A DNA stretch of 64,000 nucleotides, from assembly GCF_023806125.1 (NCBI RefSeq), contig NZ_JAMSKT010000012.1:1-64000 (forward strand), read 5' to 3'. The translations under genes and the position numbers were made by a program. This DNA comes from Clostridium caldaquaticum (GTDB lineage Bacteria; Bacillota; Clostridia; Clostridiales; Clostridiaceae). Positions 17,640 through 27,317 of the stretch are shown piece after piece; position 1 is the stretch's first letter, and the number at the start of each line of letters is the position of its first letter. The notes under the pieces are model-generated. The model saw nothing but the letters and a program-made list of their open reading frames with translations, searched no databases and was not told where the DNA came from.

Positions 17640-19304
17640 TTGGAAAATAAAAATATTATTAAGATTGTGCCATTAGGCGGACTTGGAGAGATTGGCAAAA
17701 ACATAACTGCTGTTGAATACGCAGATGAGATAATCGTTATCGATTGCGGGGTTTCCTTTCCAGATGAAGAAATGTATGGTGTAGATTTGGTTATCCCAGA
17801 CGTAACTTATCTGCTAAACAATAGAAAAAAAGTTAAAGGTATATTTCTGACTCATGGTCATGAAGACCATATAGGTGCACTTCCCTATATTTTAAAGCAG
17901 TTAAACGTACCTCTTTACGGAACACGATTAACCTTAGGATTAGTTGAGCTTAAGCTTAAGGAGCACAATATACTTTCTGACTGTAAGCTGAATGTAATAG
18001 AGCCAGGTGATATTATTGAAAATAAATATATAAATGTAGAGTTTATAAGAAACAGTCATAGTATAGCAGGGTCTTGCGCTTTAGCTTTGCATACACCAAT
18101 AGGTGTAATTGTACATACAGGAGATTTTAAAATTGATTACACCCCAATTGATGGAAAAATGATGGATTTAGAGCGGCTTTCAAGATTAGGAAGTGAAGGA
18201 GTTTTGCTTCTTCTTGCAGATAGTACTAATGTTGAGCGTCCAGGTTATACTATTTCAGAGCGAGTTATAGGAGAAACTTTTGACAGAGTCTTTGCTAGAG
18301 CTTCCGGAAGAGTTATAGTTGCAACTTTTGCTTCCAACATACATAGAATGCAGCAGATTGTAGATGCATCTATAAAATACGGAAGAAAAGTTGCCTTCAG
18401 CGGAAGAAGTATGGAGAATGTTTCCAAGGTAGCCATGGATTTAGGTTATTTACATATTCCAGAAGGGTACAGTATTGGTATAGATGAAATTCATAAATAT
18501 GCTAATGAGAATATAACTGTAATAACAACTGGAAGCCAAGGAGAGCCAATGTCTGCCTTAGCAAGAATGTCTACATCAACTCATAAAATACTTAAGGTAG
18601 AGCCTGGAGATTTAGTAATTATTTCAGCTTCTCCAATACCAGGAAATGAAAAATTTATATCAAGAGTAATAAATGAGCTGTTTAAAAAAGGTGCAGAGGT
18701 AGTATATGATGCCTTTGATGAGGTTCACGTTTCAGGTCATGCAAGGCAGGAGGAATTAAAATTAATACATACTTTAGTAAAGCCTAAATTTTTTATGCCG
18801 GTTCATGGTGAATACAGGCATTTAAGACATCATGCTGCTTTAGCACAAAAACTTGGAATGCCAGTTTCTAATATTGCAATTAGTGAAACAGGTAAAGTTG
18901 TAGAATTATCAGCAGAAGAAATAAGGTTAAGCGGAAGAGTGCCATCAGGGGCAGTAATGGTTGATGGTTTAGGTGTAGGAGATGTAGGACACATAGTTCT
19001 TAGAGATAGAAAGCATTTAGCAGAAGATGGTATACTGACAGTGGTGGTAACTATAGAAAAAGAATCTCAAAGCGTAATAGCAGGACCAGATATCATAACA
19101 AGAGGCTTTGTGTATGTAAAAGAATCAGAAAAGCTAATAAATGAAACAAGAGATATCGTAAGAGTTGAACTGGATAAATGCTTAGACAGCGGTATTACAG
19201 AGTGGATGGTAATAAAATCAAGCATTAAAAATGCTGTAGGAAAGTTTTTGTATGAAAGAACAAAGAGAAGACCGCTTATTTTGCCTATAATTATGGAGAT
19301 TTAA
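17640..19304 (+). CDS. rnj: ribonuclease J
   Basis: This 554-residue protein is a full-length metallo-beta-lactamase/beta-CASP RNase J. The metal motif THGHEDHIGALP is near residue 75, HTGDFKID near 160, the beta-CASP region follows (GRSMENVSKVAMDLGY), and HVSGHA near 362 and PVHGEYRHL near 386 complete the active site. It acts as an endonuclease and 5'-3' exonuclease in mRNA turnover and RNA maturation in the cytoplasm. The start is TTG at 17640 with an AGGAGGGT site. It is followed by a terminator hairpin inside the apparent 5' end of the next reading frame. Confidence 0.95.
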   Translation: MENKNIIKIVPLGGLGEIGKNITAVEYADEIIVIDCGVSFPDEEMYGVDLVIPDVTYLLNNRKKVKGIFLTHGHEDHIGALPYILKQLNVPLYGTRLTLGLVELKLKEHNILSDCKLNVIEPGDIIENKYINVEFIRNSHSIAGSCALALHTPIGVIVHTGDFKIDYTPIDGKMMDLERLSRLGSEGVLLLLADSTNVERPGYTISERVIGETFDRVFARASGRVIVATFASNIHRMQQIVDASIKYGRKVAFSGRSMENVSKVAMDLGYLHIPEGYSIGIDEIHKYANENITVITTGSQGEPMSALARMSTSTHKILKVEPGDLVIISASPIPGNEKFISRVINELFKKGAEVVYDAFDEVHVSGHARQEELKLIHTLVKPKFFMPVHGEYRHLRHHAALAQKLGMPVSNIAISETGKVVELSAEEIRLSGRVPSGAVMVDGLGVGDVGHIVLRDRKHLAEDGILTVVVTIEKESQSVIAGPDIITRGFVYVKESEKLINETRDIVRVELDKCLDSGITEWMVIKSSIKNAVGKFLYERTKRRPLILPIIMEI

Positions 19305-19382
19305 AGAAGGGTATCTATGTTAAAAATTTCAATAATTATATTATAAGGTTGATGTATTATATTAATTAGTGTTAAAATTATA

Positions 19383-19415
19383 TGGGACTTAGCACTCTAA
19401 GTCTCTTAATTTTTT
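19383..19415 (+). terminator. terminator after the RNase J gene
   Basis: GGACTTAG pairs with CTAAGTCT across a 4-base loop and is followed by a T-run. It lies within an ATG-started extension of the next frame, which argues that the exporter gene starts further down at 19436. Confidence 0.75.
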
Positions 19416-19435
19416 CTGAAAAAGGGGGAATAAGT

Positions 19436-21169
19436 TTGGATATTATAAAAAGATTTATCAGCTATTATAAGCCCTATAAAAGAATGTTTTTTATGGATAT
19501 GTTTTGTGCACTTGTGTTATCTGCTATAGATTTAGTGTTTCCTATACTTGTAAGATTTTTATTAAATGATGTTTATACTAGAGATAGTGCACAGATATTA
19601 AAATATGTAGTGTTAGTAGGTGGGGTGCTTTTATTTATGTATGTAGTAAGGTACTTCTGCCAGTATTATATAACTTTTCAGGGTCATGTAATGGGAGCTA
19701 GGATGGAAACAGATATGAGAAGAGATATATTTGACCATCTTCAGAAATTATCTTTTTCATATTATGATAATACAAACACAGGAAAGCTTATGTCTAGAAT
19801 AGTTACAGATTTGTTTGATATATCAGAGCTTGCTCACCACGGACCTGAAGACATATTTATATCCATACTAAAAATAATAGGTTCTTTCATTATACTTGTA
19901 GGTATAAATATTAAAATAACTGCTATTTTGATGTTTGTAACTTTGTTTATGGTTTATTTTTCTTATTTTTACAATAAAAAGATGAAGGAAACTTTTAAAA
20001 AGAATAGAGAAAAGATAGCAAATGTTAATGCTCAAATTCAAGACAGTTTGTCTGGTATCAGAGTTGTAAAATCTTTCTCTAATGAGCATATTGAAAAAAC
20101 AAAGTTTCAAAAGGGTAATAACGAATTTCTTGAAACAAAGGAAGACAGTTACAGTATTATGGGTAAATTCCATAGCACAAATGGTTTTTTTCAAGGTGTT
20201 TTATATCTTTCGGCGGTACTCTTTGGTGGAATATTTATAAGCTTTGGTCAGCTTCAAACTTCTGATCTTGTAGTTTATATTCTTTATATTAATATTTTCT
20301 TAAATCCTATAGAAAAACTGGTAAACTTCACAGAACAGTACCAAAGAGGTATAACAGGTTTTGAAAGATTTTTAGAAGTTATGAACACTCATCCGGATAT
20401 TGTAGATAAAAAAGATGCAGTAGAACTTAAAAAAGTTAAAGGACACATTACATTTGAGAATGTATCTTTCAGCTATGACAATAGAAATACTGTACTTAAC
20501 AATATAAATGTTGATTTAGAGGCAGGAAAAACAGTGGCTATAGTAGGACCTTCAGGTAGTGGTAAAACTACTTTCTGCAGCATAGTACCTAGATTTTATG
20601 AAATAGACAGCGGTGCTGTAAAAATTGATGGAATTGATATTAGGGATATAAAACTAAAATCACTTAGAAGTAATATAGGTATTGTTCAGCAGGAGGTTTA
20701 TATGTTCTCTGGAACTATAAAGGAAAATATAGCTTACGGTAAACCAAATGCTACGGATGAAGAAATAATAGAGGCAGCAAAACGTGCTAATGCCCATGAA
20801 TTTATTATAAGTCTTGAAAATGGCTATAACACCTATGTAGGTGAAAGAGGAGTAAAACTATCAGGTGGACAAAAACAAAGAATATCTATTGCAAGGGTAT
20901 TTTTAAAAAATCCGCCAATTTTAATTTTGGATGAAGCAACTTCAGCTTTAGACAATGAAAGCGAAAAATATATTCAAAAATCCTTAGAAGATTTAGCTAA
21001 GAATAGGACAACTATAGTAATAGCTCATAGGCTAAGCACTATAAGAAATGCAGATAAAATTTTAGTGCTAACTGAAGAGGGGATTCAGGAAGAAGGTACA
21101 CACAAAGATCTAATAAATAAAAATGGCATATATGCAAAATTGTATAATATGCAGTTTGAAATAGCATAA
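19436..21169 (+). CDS. ABC exporter half-transporter (MsbA/BmrA type)
   Basis: The protein of about 577 residues has six membrane helices (residues 1-310) followed by an ATPase domain with Walker A GPSGSGKTT near 371. It also has Q-loop QQEVYMFSGT, signature KLSGGQKQR and ILDEATSALD. It would act as a homodimeric exporter of lipids, drugs or peptides; the substrate is unknown. I chose the TTG at 19436, which has an AGGGGGA site. The ATG at 19382 lies in the RNase J terminator hairpin and would add an odd leader. It is followed 38 bases later by a TauE-type permease gene. Confidence 0.88.
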   Translation: MDIIKRFISYYKPYKRMFFMDMFCALVLSAIDLVFPILVRFLLNDVYTRDSAQILKYVVLVGGVLLFMYVVRYFCQYYITFQGHVMGARMETDMRRDIFDHLQKLSFSYYDNTNTGKLMSRIVTDLFDISELAHHGPEDIFISILKIIGSFIILVGINIKITAILMFVTLFMVYFSYFYNKKMKETFKKNREKIANVNAQIQDSLSGIRVVKSFSNEHIEKTKFQKGNNEFLETKEDSYSIMGKFHSTNGFFQGVLYLSAVLFGGIFISFGQLQTSDLVVYILYINIFLNPIEKLVNFTEQYQRGITGFERFLEVMNTHPDIVDKKDAVELKKVKGHITFENVSFSYDNRNTVLNNINVDLEAGKTVAIVGPSGSGKTTFCSIVPRFYEIDSGAVKIDGIDIRDIKLKSLRSNIGIVQQEVYMFSGTIKENIAYGKPNATDEEIIEAAKRANAHEFIISLENGYNTYVGERGVKLSGGQKQRISIARVFLKNPPILILDEATSALDNESEKYIQKSLEDLAKNRTTIVIAHRLSTIRNADKILVLTEEGIQEEGTHKDLINKNGIYAKLYNMQFEIA

Positions 21170-21207
21170 ATATTAAAGAAGATAGTAAAAAATGGGGGAA
21201 TGGGATT

Positions 21208-21948
21208 ATGTTTAATTTATCATTAGTGCAGTGGATATGGATAATAATAGGTGGTTTTCTAGTTGGTTTTTCTAAAACCGGAATTAGTGCTTTTTTGATG
21301 CCTGTTATACCTATAATAGCAGAAGTGTTTGGAGGTAAGGCCTCCACAGGAATTATACTTCCTATGCTTATTGCAGGAGATGCTTTTGCATTGTATTACT
21401 ATAAGAGAAATGCAGATTGGGATAAGATAAAAAAGCTTGTTACATGGACATTAATTGGTTTGATAGCAGGTTTGTTAGTTGGTCAGTATATAAATGACAA
21501 ACAGTTTAAAATTTTTATAGCATTGTCAGTTTTAGCCTGTTTGGTTATATTGATTTATACTGATAGAAAAGGTGAGAACCTGAAGGTGCCTAATAGTACG
21601 TGGTTTCATGCTCTTACAGGGGTGCTTTCTGGTTTTACATCCATGATAGGAAACGCTGCAGGACCTATTTTTAGTGTTTATCTTTTAGCAATGGGTTTTA
21701 AAAAAGATGGTTTTCTAGGGACAACTGCCTGGTTTTTCTTTCTTGTAAATGTTACTAAAGTGCCTATGCAGATTTTTGTATGGCATAATATTACACTTAA
21801 AACAGTGCTACTAGATTTAGCATTGATACCTGCAATTGCTGCAGGAGCTGTTCTAGGTGCTTTAGTAATTAGAAAATTAAATGAAAAAAACTTTAAAACT
21901 CTCATATTAATTATGACTGCTATTGCTGCGGTAAGGTTATTAATATAG
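21208..21948 (+). CDS. TauE/SafE family membrane permease
   Basis: The 246-residue hydrophobic protein has about eight membrane helices in the internally repeated TauE/SafE layout. GGFLVGFSKTGISAFLMP near residue 14 and SGFTSMIGNAAGPIFSVYLLA near 140 are the two repeat signatures. Family members export sulfite, sulfoacetate or related anions, but the substrate here is unknown. It has a GGGGGA ribosome site and may be cotranscribed with the ABC exporter. A strong terminator follows and separates it from the phloroglucinol region. Confidence 0.88.
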   Translation: MFNLSLVQWIWIIIGGFLVGFSKTGISAFLMPVIPIIAEVFGGKASTGIILPMLIAGDAFALYYYKRNADWDKIKKLVTWTLIGLIAGLLVGQYINDKQFKIFIALSVLACLVILIYTDRKGENLKVPNSTWFHALTGVLSGFTSMIGNAAGPIFSVYLLAMGFKKDGFLGTTAWFFFLVNVTKVPMQIFVWHNITLKTVLLDLALIPAIAAGAVLGALVIRKLNEKNFKTLILIMTAIAAVRLLI

Positions 21949-21970
21949 TTTTAGAAAATATAATGCAGGG

Positions 21971-22013
21971 AAAATCCGGTTAATACAATTATGTATTAAC
22001 TGGATTTTTTTTT
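21971..22013 (+). terminator. terminator after the TauE gene, containing a TAATACA/TGTATTA dyad
   Basis: AATCCGGTTAATACA pairs with TGTATTAACTGGATT, followed by nine T. The top of the stem (21981-21998) is identical in form to the enhancer motif seen before the sigma-54 promoters, so the DNA could have two uses. Confidence 0.8.
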
Positions 22014-22056
22014 GAATTATTTATATTTTAGCTACTTTTCTATTTATGAAAATAAT

Positions 22057-22074
22057 TAATTCAAATTTGTATTA
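22057..22074. promoter_or_regulatory. candidate activator-binding dyad upstream of the phloroglucinol operon
   Basis: TAATTCA-AATT-TGTATTA differs from the perfect TAATACA-N4-TGTATTA form at one base and is centred about 150 bp before the -12 element of the sigma-54 promoter at 22204. This is the usual distance for a sigma-54 enhancer. Confidence 0.6.
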
Positions 22075-22203
22075 AAAATAAGCTTTTCTTTCTGATAACG
22101 TTATCTTTAAGCGGTTAATATATATATTCTTTAGAATCCGTTAAAAAATTAATTAAGTTATTTCAATAGATTAAAAATAATTAAAATAAATTATTTATAA
22201 CAT

Positions 22204-22219
22204 TGGCACGTTAATTGCT
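22204..22219 (+). promoter_or_regulatory. sigma-54 promoter of the phloroglucinol/CoA-transferase operon
   Basis: TGGCAC, 5 bases, TTGCT is a perfect -24/-12 element (GG at 22205-22206, GC at 22217-22218). Transcription would start near 22230 and give a leader of about 45 bases to the ATG at 22273. Confidence 0.88.
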
Positions 22220-22272
22220 AGATATATAGACGTAAAGAAAAGCAAAGTGTGGACAGGGGTGCAGGAAGATAT

Positions 22273-22926
22273 ATGAATAAGATAAGAACAATTGACGAAG
22301 TGATGGAGTATATAAAAGATGATATGACAATTATGATTGGCGGTTTTATGGGAGTGGGAACGCCTGAACACATAATTGATGCCATGGTTAAAAAGGGCGT
22401 AAAGAATTTAACTGTAATTGCAAACGATACTGCATGGCCAAATAAGGGAATAGGAAAGCTTATTGTAAATAAGCAGATAAAGAAAATGATAACTTCACAT
22501 ATCGGATTAAATCCAGAAACTGGGCGACAAATGAATAATGGTGAATTAATAGTAGAACTAGTACCACAGGGAACGCTAGCTGAGCGTATAAGATGCGGCG
22601 GATCAGGATTAGGCGGTTTTTTGACACCAACAGGAGTAGGAACCTTGGTTGAAGAAGGAAAGCAGAAACTCAAGATAAATGACGTAGAATATCTTTTGGA
22701 ATTACCTCTTAAGGCAGATGTTGCTATAATAGGGGCTTCAGTTGTGGACAAGCAAGGAAATGCTTTTTACAACGGTTCAACTAGAAACTTTAATCCTATA
22801 ATGGCTACTGCTGCTGACATAGTTATAGCAGGTGCAGAGAAAATAGTTGAAGTAGGGGAAATAGATCCTAGTCATGTTATTACACCAGGTATATTTGTAG
22901 ATTATATCGTTGGAGGTGAAAACTAA
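22273..22926 (+). CDS. atoD: acetoacetate/short-chain CoA-transferase, subunit A
   Basis: The 217-residue protein belongs to class I CoA-transferase subunit [20 protein letters not shown] is the glycine-rich CoA-binding start, and [13 protein letters not shown] is conserved. With subunit B it moves CoA between acetyl-CoA or butyryl-CoA and acetoacetate. In this operon it can activate the free acetoacetate released by the BKACE-family lyase. ATG 22273 has a good AGGAAG site; an in-frame GTG at 22249 would add 8 residues. The stop overlaps the start of subunit B by one base, implying translational coupling. It is first in the sigma-54 operon. Confidence 0.92.
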   Translation: MNKIRTIDEVMEYIKDDMTIMIGGFMGVGTPEHIIDAMVKKGVKNLTVIANDTAWPNKGIGKLIVNKQIKKMITSHIGLNPETGRQMNNGELIVELVPQGTLAERIRCGGSGLGGFLTPTGVGTLVEEGKQKLKINDVEYLLELPLKADVAIIGASVVDKQGNAFYNGSTRNFNPIMATAADIVIAGAEKIVEVGEIDPSHVITPGIFVDYIVGGEN

Positions 22927-23576
22927 TGGACAGTAAAGAATTTATTGCAAGAAGAATAGCTAAAGAACTTAAAGATGGAGATGTAGTTAATTTAGGTATC
23001 GGACTTCCGACTATGGTAGCAAATTATATACCTGAAGGTGTTAATGTAACACTTCAGTCAGAAAACGGATTTGTAGGACTTGGTCCGGCACCAGAGCCAG
23101 GAAAAGAAAATAAGGATATTGTAAACGCTGGTGGACAACCCGTTACAATTCAGAAAGGAGCTGCTTTTTTTGACAGTGCTACATCTTTTGGAATTATAAG
23201 AGGAGGGCATGTTGATGTAACAGTTCTAGGTGCTTTAGAGGTAGATGAACATGGAAATCTTGCCAATTATATGATACCAGGAAAGATGGTTCCGGGAATG
23301 GGTGGTGCTATGGACTTAGTAAGTGGAGCTAAAAAAGTAATTATAGCTATGACCCATACTGCTAAAGGGGAACCGAAGATACTAAAAAAATGTACGCTTC
23401 CTCTTACTGCAAAAGGAAAAGTCAGCCTTATAGTTACAGAGCTTGCAGTTATAGAAGTAACTTCTCATGGATTAGTTTTAAAAGAAATTGCTCCAGGTGT
23501 TTCTGTTGTAGATGTTTTAAAAGCAACTGATGCCCACTTGATTGTAGCTGATGATTTGAAAACTATAGAAATATAA
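22926..23576 (+). CDS. atoA: acetoacetate/short-chain CoA-transferase, subunit B
   Basis: The 216-residue class I CoA-transferase subunit B has the active-site glutamate in [12 protein letters not shown] near residue 51, and GMGGAMDLV near residue 130. It pairs with the preceding A subunit, whose stop codon it overlaps. Acetoacetate activation would give acetoacetyl-CoA for the thiolase encoded 2.5 kb downstream, or for reduction by the crt-bcd-etf-hbd module. Two small hairpins separate it from the cupin gene and may lower downstream expression. Confidence 0.93.
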   Translation: MDSKEFIARRIAKELKDGDVVNLGIGLPTMVANYIPEGVNVTLQSENGFVGLGPAPEPGKENKDIVNAGGQPVTIQKGAAFFDSATSFGIIRGGHVDVTVLGALEVDEHGNLANYMIPGKMVPGMGGAMDLVSGAKKVIIAMTHTAKGEPKILKKCTLPLTAKGKVSLIVTELAVIEVTSHGLVLKEIAPGVSVVDVLKATDAHLIVADDLKTIEI

Positions 23577-23589
23577 TTTATAAGCTTTT

Positions 23590-23631
23590 AAAGGCCTAAA
23601 CAGCCTTTTACAGCCAACTTATTCTTGGCTG
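23590..23631 (+). other. pair of intergenic hairpins
   Basis: AAAGGC/GCCTTT (23590-23608) and CAGCCAA/TTGGCTG (23611-23631) are adjacent small stems. They have no long T-run, so partial termination or mRNA processing is more likely than full termination. Confidence 0.5.
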
Positions 23632-23676
23632 ATAATAAATTTAGTTTTTAAATGTGATTGAAAGGAGGTGAAGCAG

Positions 23677-24015
23677 ATGAAAAAGGTTGAATTTAAAGAT
23701 GTTAAACCTTATAAGGCTCCAAAACATTTTGATTGTGCAACATTAAGACTTCAAGGAACAGATGAAACAGGTATTACTAAGTTTTGGATGGGAGTAACTC
23801 ATTTTCTTCCAGGTGGTGGTGCTGAATATGCTTATGAAGACTCACCAACTGAAAAAGTTTATGTAGTTTTAGAAGGAGAAGTTACAGTAAAGTCTAAAAC
23901 TGAAACTATAGTATTAAGAAAATATGATTCATTATTTATACCACCATTTGAAGGAAGAGAAATAATCAATGAAACTAACATGCCAGCTACTATGTTGGTT
24001 GTAGTTAATTACTAA
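23677..24015 (+). CDS. small single-domain cupin protein
   Basis: The 112-residue protein is a cupin: LPGGGAEYAYEDSPTEKVYVVLEGE forms motif 1 (partly quoted) and the FIPPFEGREIIN region motif 2. The usual motif-1 histidines are largely replaced (AEYAYED), so classical metal binding is doubtful. An AAAGGAGGTG site fixes the ATG at 23677; a GTG at 23668 is less likely. It lies inside the operon between CoA-transferase and the SDR. A role in handling an unstable diketone or enol intermediate, or in sensing, is possible but only inferred from position. Confidence 0.75.
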   Translation: MKKVEFKDVKPYKAPKHFDCATLRLQGTDETGITKFWMGVTHFLPGGGAEYAYEDSPTEKVYVVLEGEVTVKSKTETIVLRKYDSLFIPPFEGREIINETNMPATMLVVVNY

Positions 24016-24118
24016 AGTTAACATTTGGGTGGGGGAGGTTAATATTGCTACAATCTTAGTAGTTATAAACTATTAATAAGTCTAGTTAAAGTGCTAGATA
24101 GTATAGGGAGAGAATAGC

Positions 24119-24907
24119 ATGTTTGATAAACAGTTTGTAAATAATTTGTTTGATGTTAAGGGAAAAGTGGCACTTATTACTGGTGCTACAGGTGCTTTTG
24201 GAAAAGCAATTTGTTTTGGCTATGGTTTTGCAGGCATGAAGGTATTTGTTACAGGCCGTAGTGAAGACAAGTGCAAGGCTCTATGCGATGAATTAGAAGC
24301 ACAAGGAATTGAATGTGGTTATTCAACTGGAGACCCAGCTGTTGAAGCAGATGTAATAAAGGTTGTAAAGGATGCAGTTGCTAAATTTGGAGAAATCAAT
24401 GTATTAGTAACAGCAGCAGGATACAACCATGCACAGCCAATTGTAGAACAAGAGTTATCTGAATGGAAAAAGATTATGGATTCTGATGTTCAAGGTACAT
24501 GGCTTTACTGTAAATATGTTGGTAAACAGATGATTGACCAAGGAAAAGGCGGAAAAGTTATCTTAGTATCTTCTGCACGTTCCAAAATGGGTATGGCTGG
24601 CTATACCGGCTACTGTACAGCAAAAGCTGGAATTGACCTTATGGCTCAATCTCTTGCTTGTGAGTGGACAGCTAAATACAAAATTAATGTTAACACTATA
24701 AATCCAACAGTTTTCCGTTCAGAGTTAACTGAGTGGATGTTTGATCCAGAAAGTGCTGTTTATAAAAATTTCTTAAGACGTCTTCCAATAGGTCGTCTTG
24801 GTGAACCAGATGATTTTGTAGGTCCATGTATATTCCTTGCTTCAAGTGCCAGCGACTTTATGACAGGTGCTAATGTTGCTGTTGAAGGTGGATATTGGGC
24901 TAACTAA
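24119..24907 (+). CDS. SDR oxidoreductase, probable phloroglucinol reductase
   Basis: The 262-residue classical short-chain dehydrogenase has TGATGAFG near residue 22, AAGYNH near 100, the catalytic Ser in SSARS near 155 and YCTAK near 168. The R in VTGRSEDK after the second strand suits NADPH. Known phloroglucinol reductases are SDR proteins that reduce phloroglucinol to dihydrophloroglucinol. Here the gene lies directly before the cyclase-family hydrolase that would open that ring, which supports the role. The alternative is the later dehydrogenase step on 3-hydroxy-5-oxohexanoate, for which a second candidate exists at 59663-60598. Confidence 0.8.
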   Translation: MFDKQFVNNLFDVKGKVALITGATGAFGKAICFGYGFAGMKVFVTGRSEDKCKALCDELEAQGIECGYSTGDPAVEADVIKVVKDAVAKFGEINVLVTAAGYNHAQPIVEQELSEWKKIMDSDVQGTWLYCKYVGKQMIDQGKGGKVILVSSARSKMGMAGYTGYCTAKAGIDLMAQSLACEWTAKYKINVNTINPTVFRSELTEWMFDPESAVYKNFLRRLPIGRLGEPDDFVGPCIFLASSASDFMTGANVAVEGGYWAN

Positions 24908-24980
24908 CCTAACCTTAAATGAGAAAATTTGAAGACTGGTAGATATAGCTTTTAAGTATTATCTGCAGTAACTTTATTAT

Positions 24981-25013
24981 AGGCACTGCTACTAATACAG
25001 GTAGCAGCTGCCT
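24981..25013 (+). other. intergenic hairpin between SDR and cyclase genes
   Basis: AGGCA-CTGCTAC and GTAGCAG-C-TGCCT form a stem with one bulge and an 8-base loop, without a T-run. Probably an mRNA processing or stability element. Confidence 0.5.
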
Positions 25014-25069
25014 AAATGGCTAAGAAAACATTGAGTAACATTAATATAGATTTTGAGGAGGAAAAATAA

Positions 25070-26011
25070 ATGGGAAAAAAGGTATTTGTAGATTTAACTC
25101 ATCCATTCCATGCTGACATACCAGTATGGCCTTATTTTGCAAAACCTAAAATTGATACAATGCATAATCTTGCAAAAAGTGGAGTATTAACTCAAAAAAT
25201 AGATGTTGTTATGCACTGTGGTACACATGCAGATGCACCACGCCATGTTATGGAGTACGAATTTGACGGCAGACGTGCACGTTACACTCATGAGATGCCG
25301 GTAGATGCATATTGTGGAGATGCAATCTGCTTAGATATAAAAGTTGAACGTTGGGGTCTTATTACAGGAGAACATCTTGATGACGCCTGCAGACGTGCAA
25401 ATATTAAACCAGAAGAATTAAAAGGTATGGTTCTTTGTTTAAGAACAGGTATGCACCTTAAATTCGATGATACTAAAGAATATTATCATTATTCCTGTGG
25501 TACAGGTGTAGAAGCAGGAAAATGGTTTGAAAAATACAAACCTAAATGTGTAGCTATGGATATGCAGGCTCTTGACCATCCTCTACATACAACAATGGGT
25601 AAAAATGGTGGTCCACTCGGAATGAATCTTAATGGTAATTCAGGAAAACCAATTACTGAAGAATATATTGAGCAATTTGGTATCGAAGCATATGCAGAAT
25701 TTAACAAGGAAACTTATATTAAAATCTTTGGTAAAGAAAAGTATATGGAAAAGTTCGGAAAGCTAGAAAATCATGGTCTGGAAGGAACATGGGAACCTTG
25801 TCATAAATACATGCTTGGAAATGGTATAGTAGGTGTTGAGAATTTAGGCGGAGATTTAGATAAGGTTGTAGGAAAGCGCTTTAAATTCATGGCATTCCCA
25901 ATTCGTTGGTGGTTAGGTGACGGTTCAATGGTTAGATGCGTTGCTGAAATAGATGAAGATGATATAAACAAAGATGTTCCAGATAGAGTATATAAATTTG
26001 GAGCACTTTAA
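25070..26011 (+). CDS. cyclase-family hydrolase, probable dihydrophloroglucinol cyclohydrolase
   Basis: The 313-residue protein belongs to the cyclase/kynurenine-formamidase-like family. VDLTHPFHADIPVWPYF is the N-terminal signature, and HCGTHADAPRHV near residue 49 is the HxGTHxDxPxH metal site. It is longer than typical cyclases (about 210-260), with an insert near 200-260. In C. scatologenes an enzyme of this family hydrolyses the ring of dihydrophloroglucinol to 3-hydroxy-5-oxohexanoate. Its place between an SDR and a BKACE-family gene is the same set of families. GAGGAGGAAAAA ribosome site; the function is inferred from family and context. Confidence 0.82.
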   Translation: MGKKVFVDLTHPFHADIPVWPYFAKPKIDTMHNLAKSGVLTQKIDVVMHCGTHADAPRHVMEYEFDGRRARYTHEMPVDAYCGDAICLDIKVERWGLITGEHLDDACRRANIKPEELKGMVLCLRTGMHLKFDDTKEYYHYSCGTGVEAGKWFEKYKPKCVAMDMQALDHPLHTTMGKNGGPLGMNLNGNSGKPITEEYIEQFGIEAYAEFNKETYIKIFGKEKYMEKFGKLENHGLEGTWEPCHKYMLGNGIVGVENLGGDLDKVVGKRFKFMAFPIRWWLGDGSMVRCVAEIDEDDINKDVPDRVYKFGAL

Positions 26012-26093
26012 AAATAAGGCTATGTATTAATTTTTGTTAATGAGGGTATTCCTGAGGGATATCCTCAAAATTTGATTTATCGGAGGATCATAA

Positions 26094-27275
26094 ATGAGAG
26101 AAGTTGTAATTGCTTCAGCCGTAAGAACTGCTATTGGAAGCTTTGGTGGAAGTTTAGCAGGTTTGTCGGCTGTTGAAATGGGAAAAATTGCAGCGGAAGA
26201 AGCTATAAAAAGAGCTGGAATAAATAAAGAGGATATACAAGAAGTTGTAATAGGAAATGTATTGTCAGCAGGGCTTGGACAAAACATAGCCAGACAAGTT
26301 GCTTTAAAGGCTGGGCTTCGTGAAGAAACTCCGGCTTTAAGTATAAATATGGTTTGCGGTTCAGGGCTTAGAGCAGTAAGCTTAGCTGCTCAGATGATAA
26401 TGTCAGAAGAAGCAGATGTAGTGCTTGCTGGCGGTACAGAAAGCATGAGCAATGCACCTTATGTTTTAAATAAAGCAAGATGGGGACATCGTATGGGTAA
26501 TGGTGAACTTATTGACTCTATGATTAACGATGGTCTATGGGATGCCTTTAACAATTATCATATGGGAATAACTGCAGAAAATGTTGCAGAAAAATACAGT
26601 ATTACAAGGGAAGATCAGGATAGATTTGCTGAGGAAAGCCAAAAAAGAGCAGAGGCAGCAATTAAAGCTGGTCGTTTTAAAGAGGAAATTGTACCAGTAC
26701 AAATACCTCAGAAAAAAGGAGAACCATTAGTTGTGGATACTGATGAGTTCCCGAAGTTTGGTACAACATTTGATAAACTTCAAAAGTTAAAACCTGCTTT
26801 TAAAAAGGATGGGACAGTAACTGCAGGTAATGCTTCAGGTATTAACGATGGAGCTGCCATGCTTGTTATAATGTCTAAGGAAAAAGCACAAGAGCTAGGT
26901 ATAAAACCTTTAGCAACAATAAAATCTTTTGCTTCTGTAGGAGTAGATCCAAAAGTAATGGGATATGGTCCGGTTCCAGCTACTGAAAAAGCTCTGCAAA
27001 AGGCTGGTTTAAAAGCTACAGATATTGATTTGATAGAAGCTAATGAAGCTTTTGCAGCACAGGCTTTAGCAGTAGTTAAGGATTTAGGACTTGATACATC
27101 AAAGGTTAATGTAAATGGTGGAGCTATAGCATTAGGACATCCTATTGGAGCATCAGGGGCAAGAATTTTAACAAGTCTTTTGTATGAGATGAAGAGAAGA
27201 GACGTAAAGACAGGTTTGGCTACTTTATGTATTGGCGGCGGTATGGGAACTGCTATTATTGTAGAGAGAAAATAA
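26094..27275 (+). CDS. acetyl-CoA acetyltransferase (thiolase)
   Basis: The 393-residue thiolase has the nucleophilic Cys in [11 protein letters not shown] near residue 88, [17 protein letters not shown] near 342 with the active-site His, and CIGGGMG with the second Cys near 382. The length is that of biosynthetic or degradative acetoacetyl-CoA thiolases. In this operon it would split acetoacetyl-CoA into two acetyl-CoA, giving ATP through acetate formation and supplying acetyl-CoA for the lyase encoded next. The crt-bcd-etf-hbd module has no thiolase of its own. Confidence 0.95.
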   Translation: MREVVIASAVRTAIGSFGGSLAGLSAVEMGKIAAEEAIKRAGINKEDIQEVVIGNVLSAGLGQNIARQVALKAGLREETPALSINMVCGSGLRAVSLAAQMIMSEEADVVLAGGTESMSNAPYVLNKARWGHRMGNGELIDSMINDGLWDAFNNYHMGITAENVAEKYSITREDQDRFAEESQKRAEAAIKAGRFKEEIVPVQIPQKKGEPLVVDTDEFPKFGTTFDKLQKLKPAFKKDGTVTAGNASGINDGAAMLVIMSKEKAQELGIKPLATIKSFASVGVDPKVMGYGPVPATEKALQKAGLKATDIDLIEANEAFAAQALAVVKDLGLDTSKVNVNGGAIALGHPIGASGARILTSLLYEMKRRDVKTGLATLCIGGGMGTAIIVERK

Positions 27276-27317
27276 ATTATATTTATATATAATAACATAT
27301 AGAAAGAGGTAATTTTT

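Noticed and set aside
19382-19435. ATG-started N-terminal extension of the ABC exporter
   Set aside because: The stretch forms the terminator hairpin of the RNase J gene and lacks a ribosome site; TTG 19436 has AGGGGGA and starts the normal protein.
22249-22272. GTG start of the CoA-transferase A subunit
   Set aside because: It adds eight atypical residues and has no good ribosome site, while ATG 22273 has AGGAAG and gives the usual N-terminus.
22218-22751. Minus-strand reading frame of 177 codons opposite the CoA-transferase gene
   Set aside because: It mirrors a conserved enzyme gene, has no ribosome site, and the translation has no family features; other opposite-strand frames in the window were rejected in the same way.
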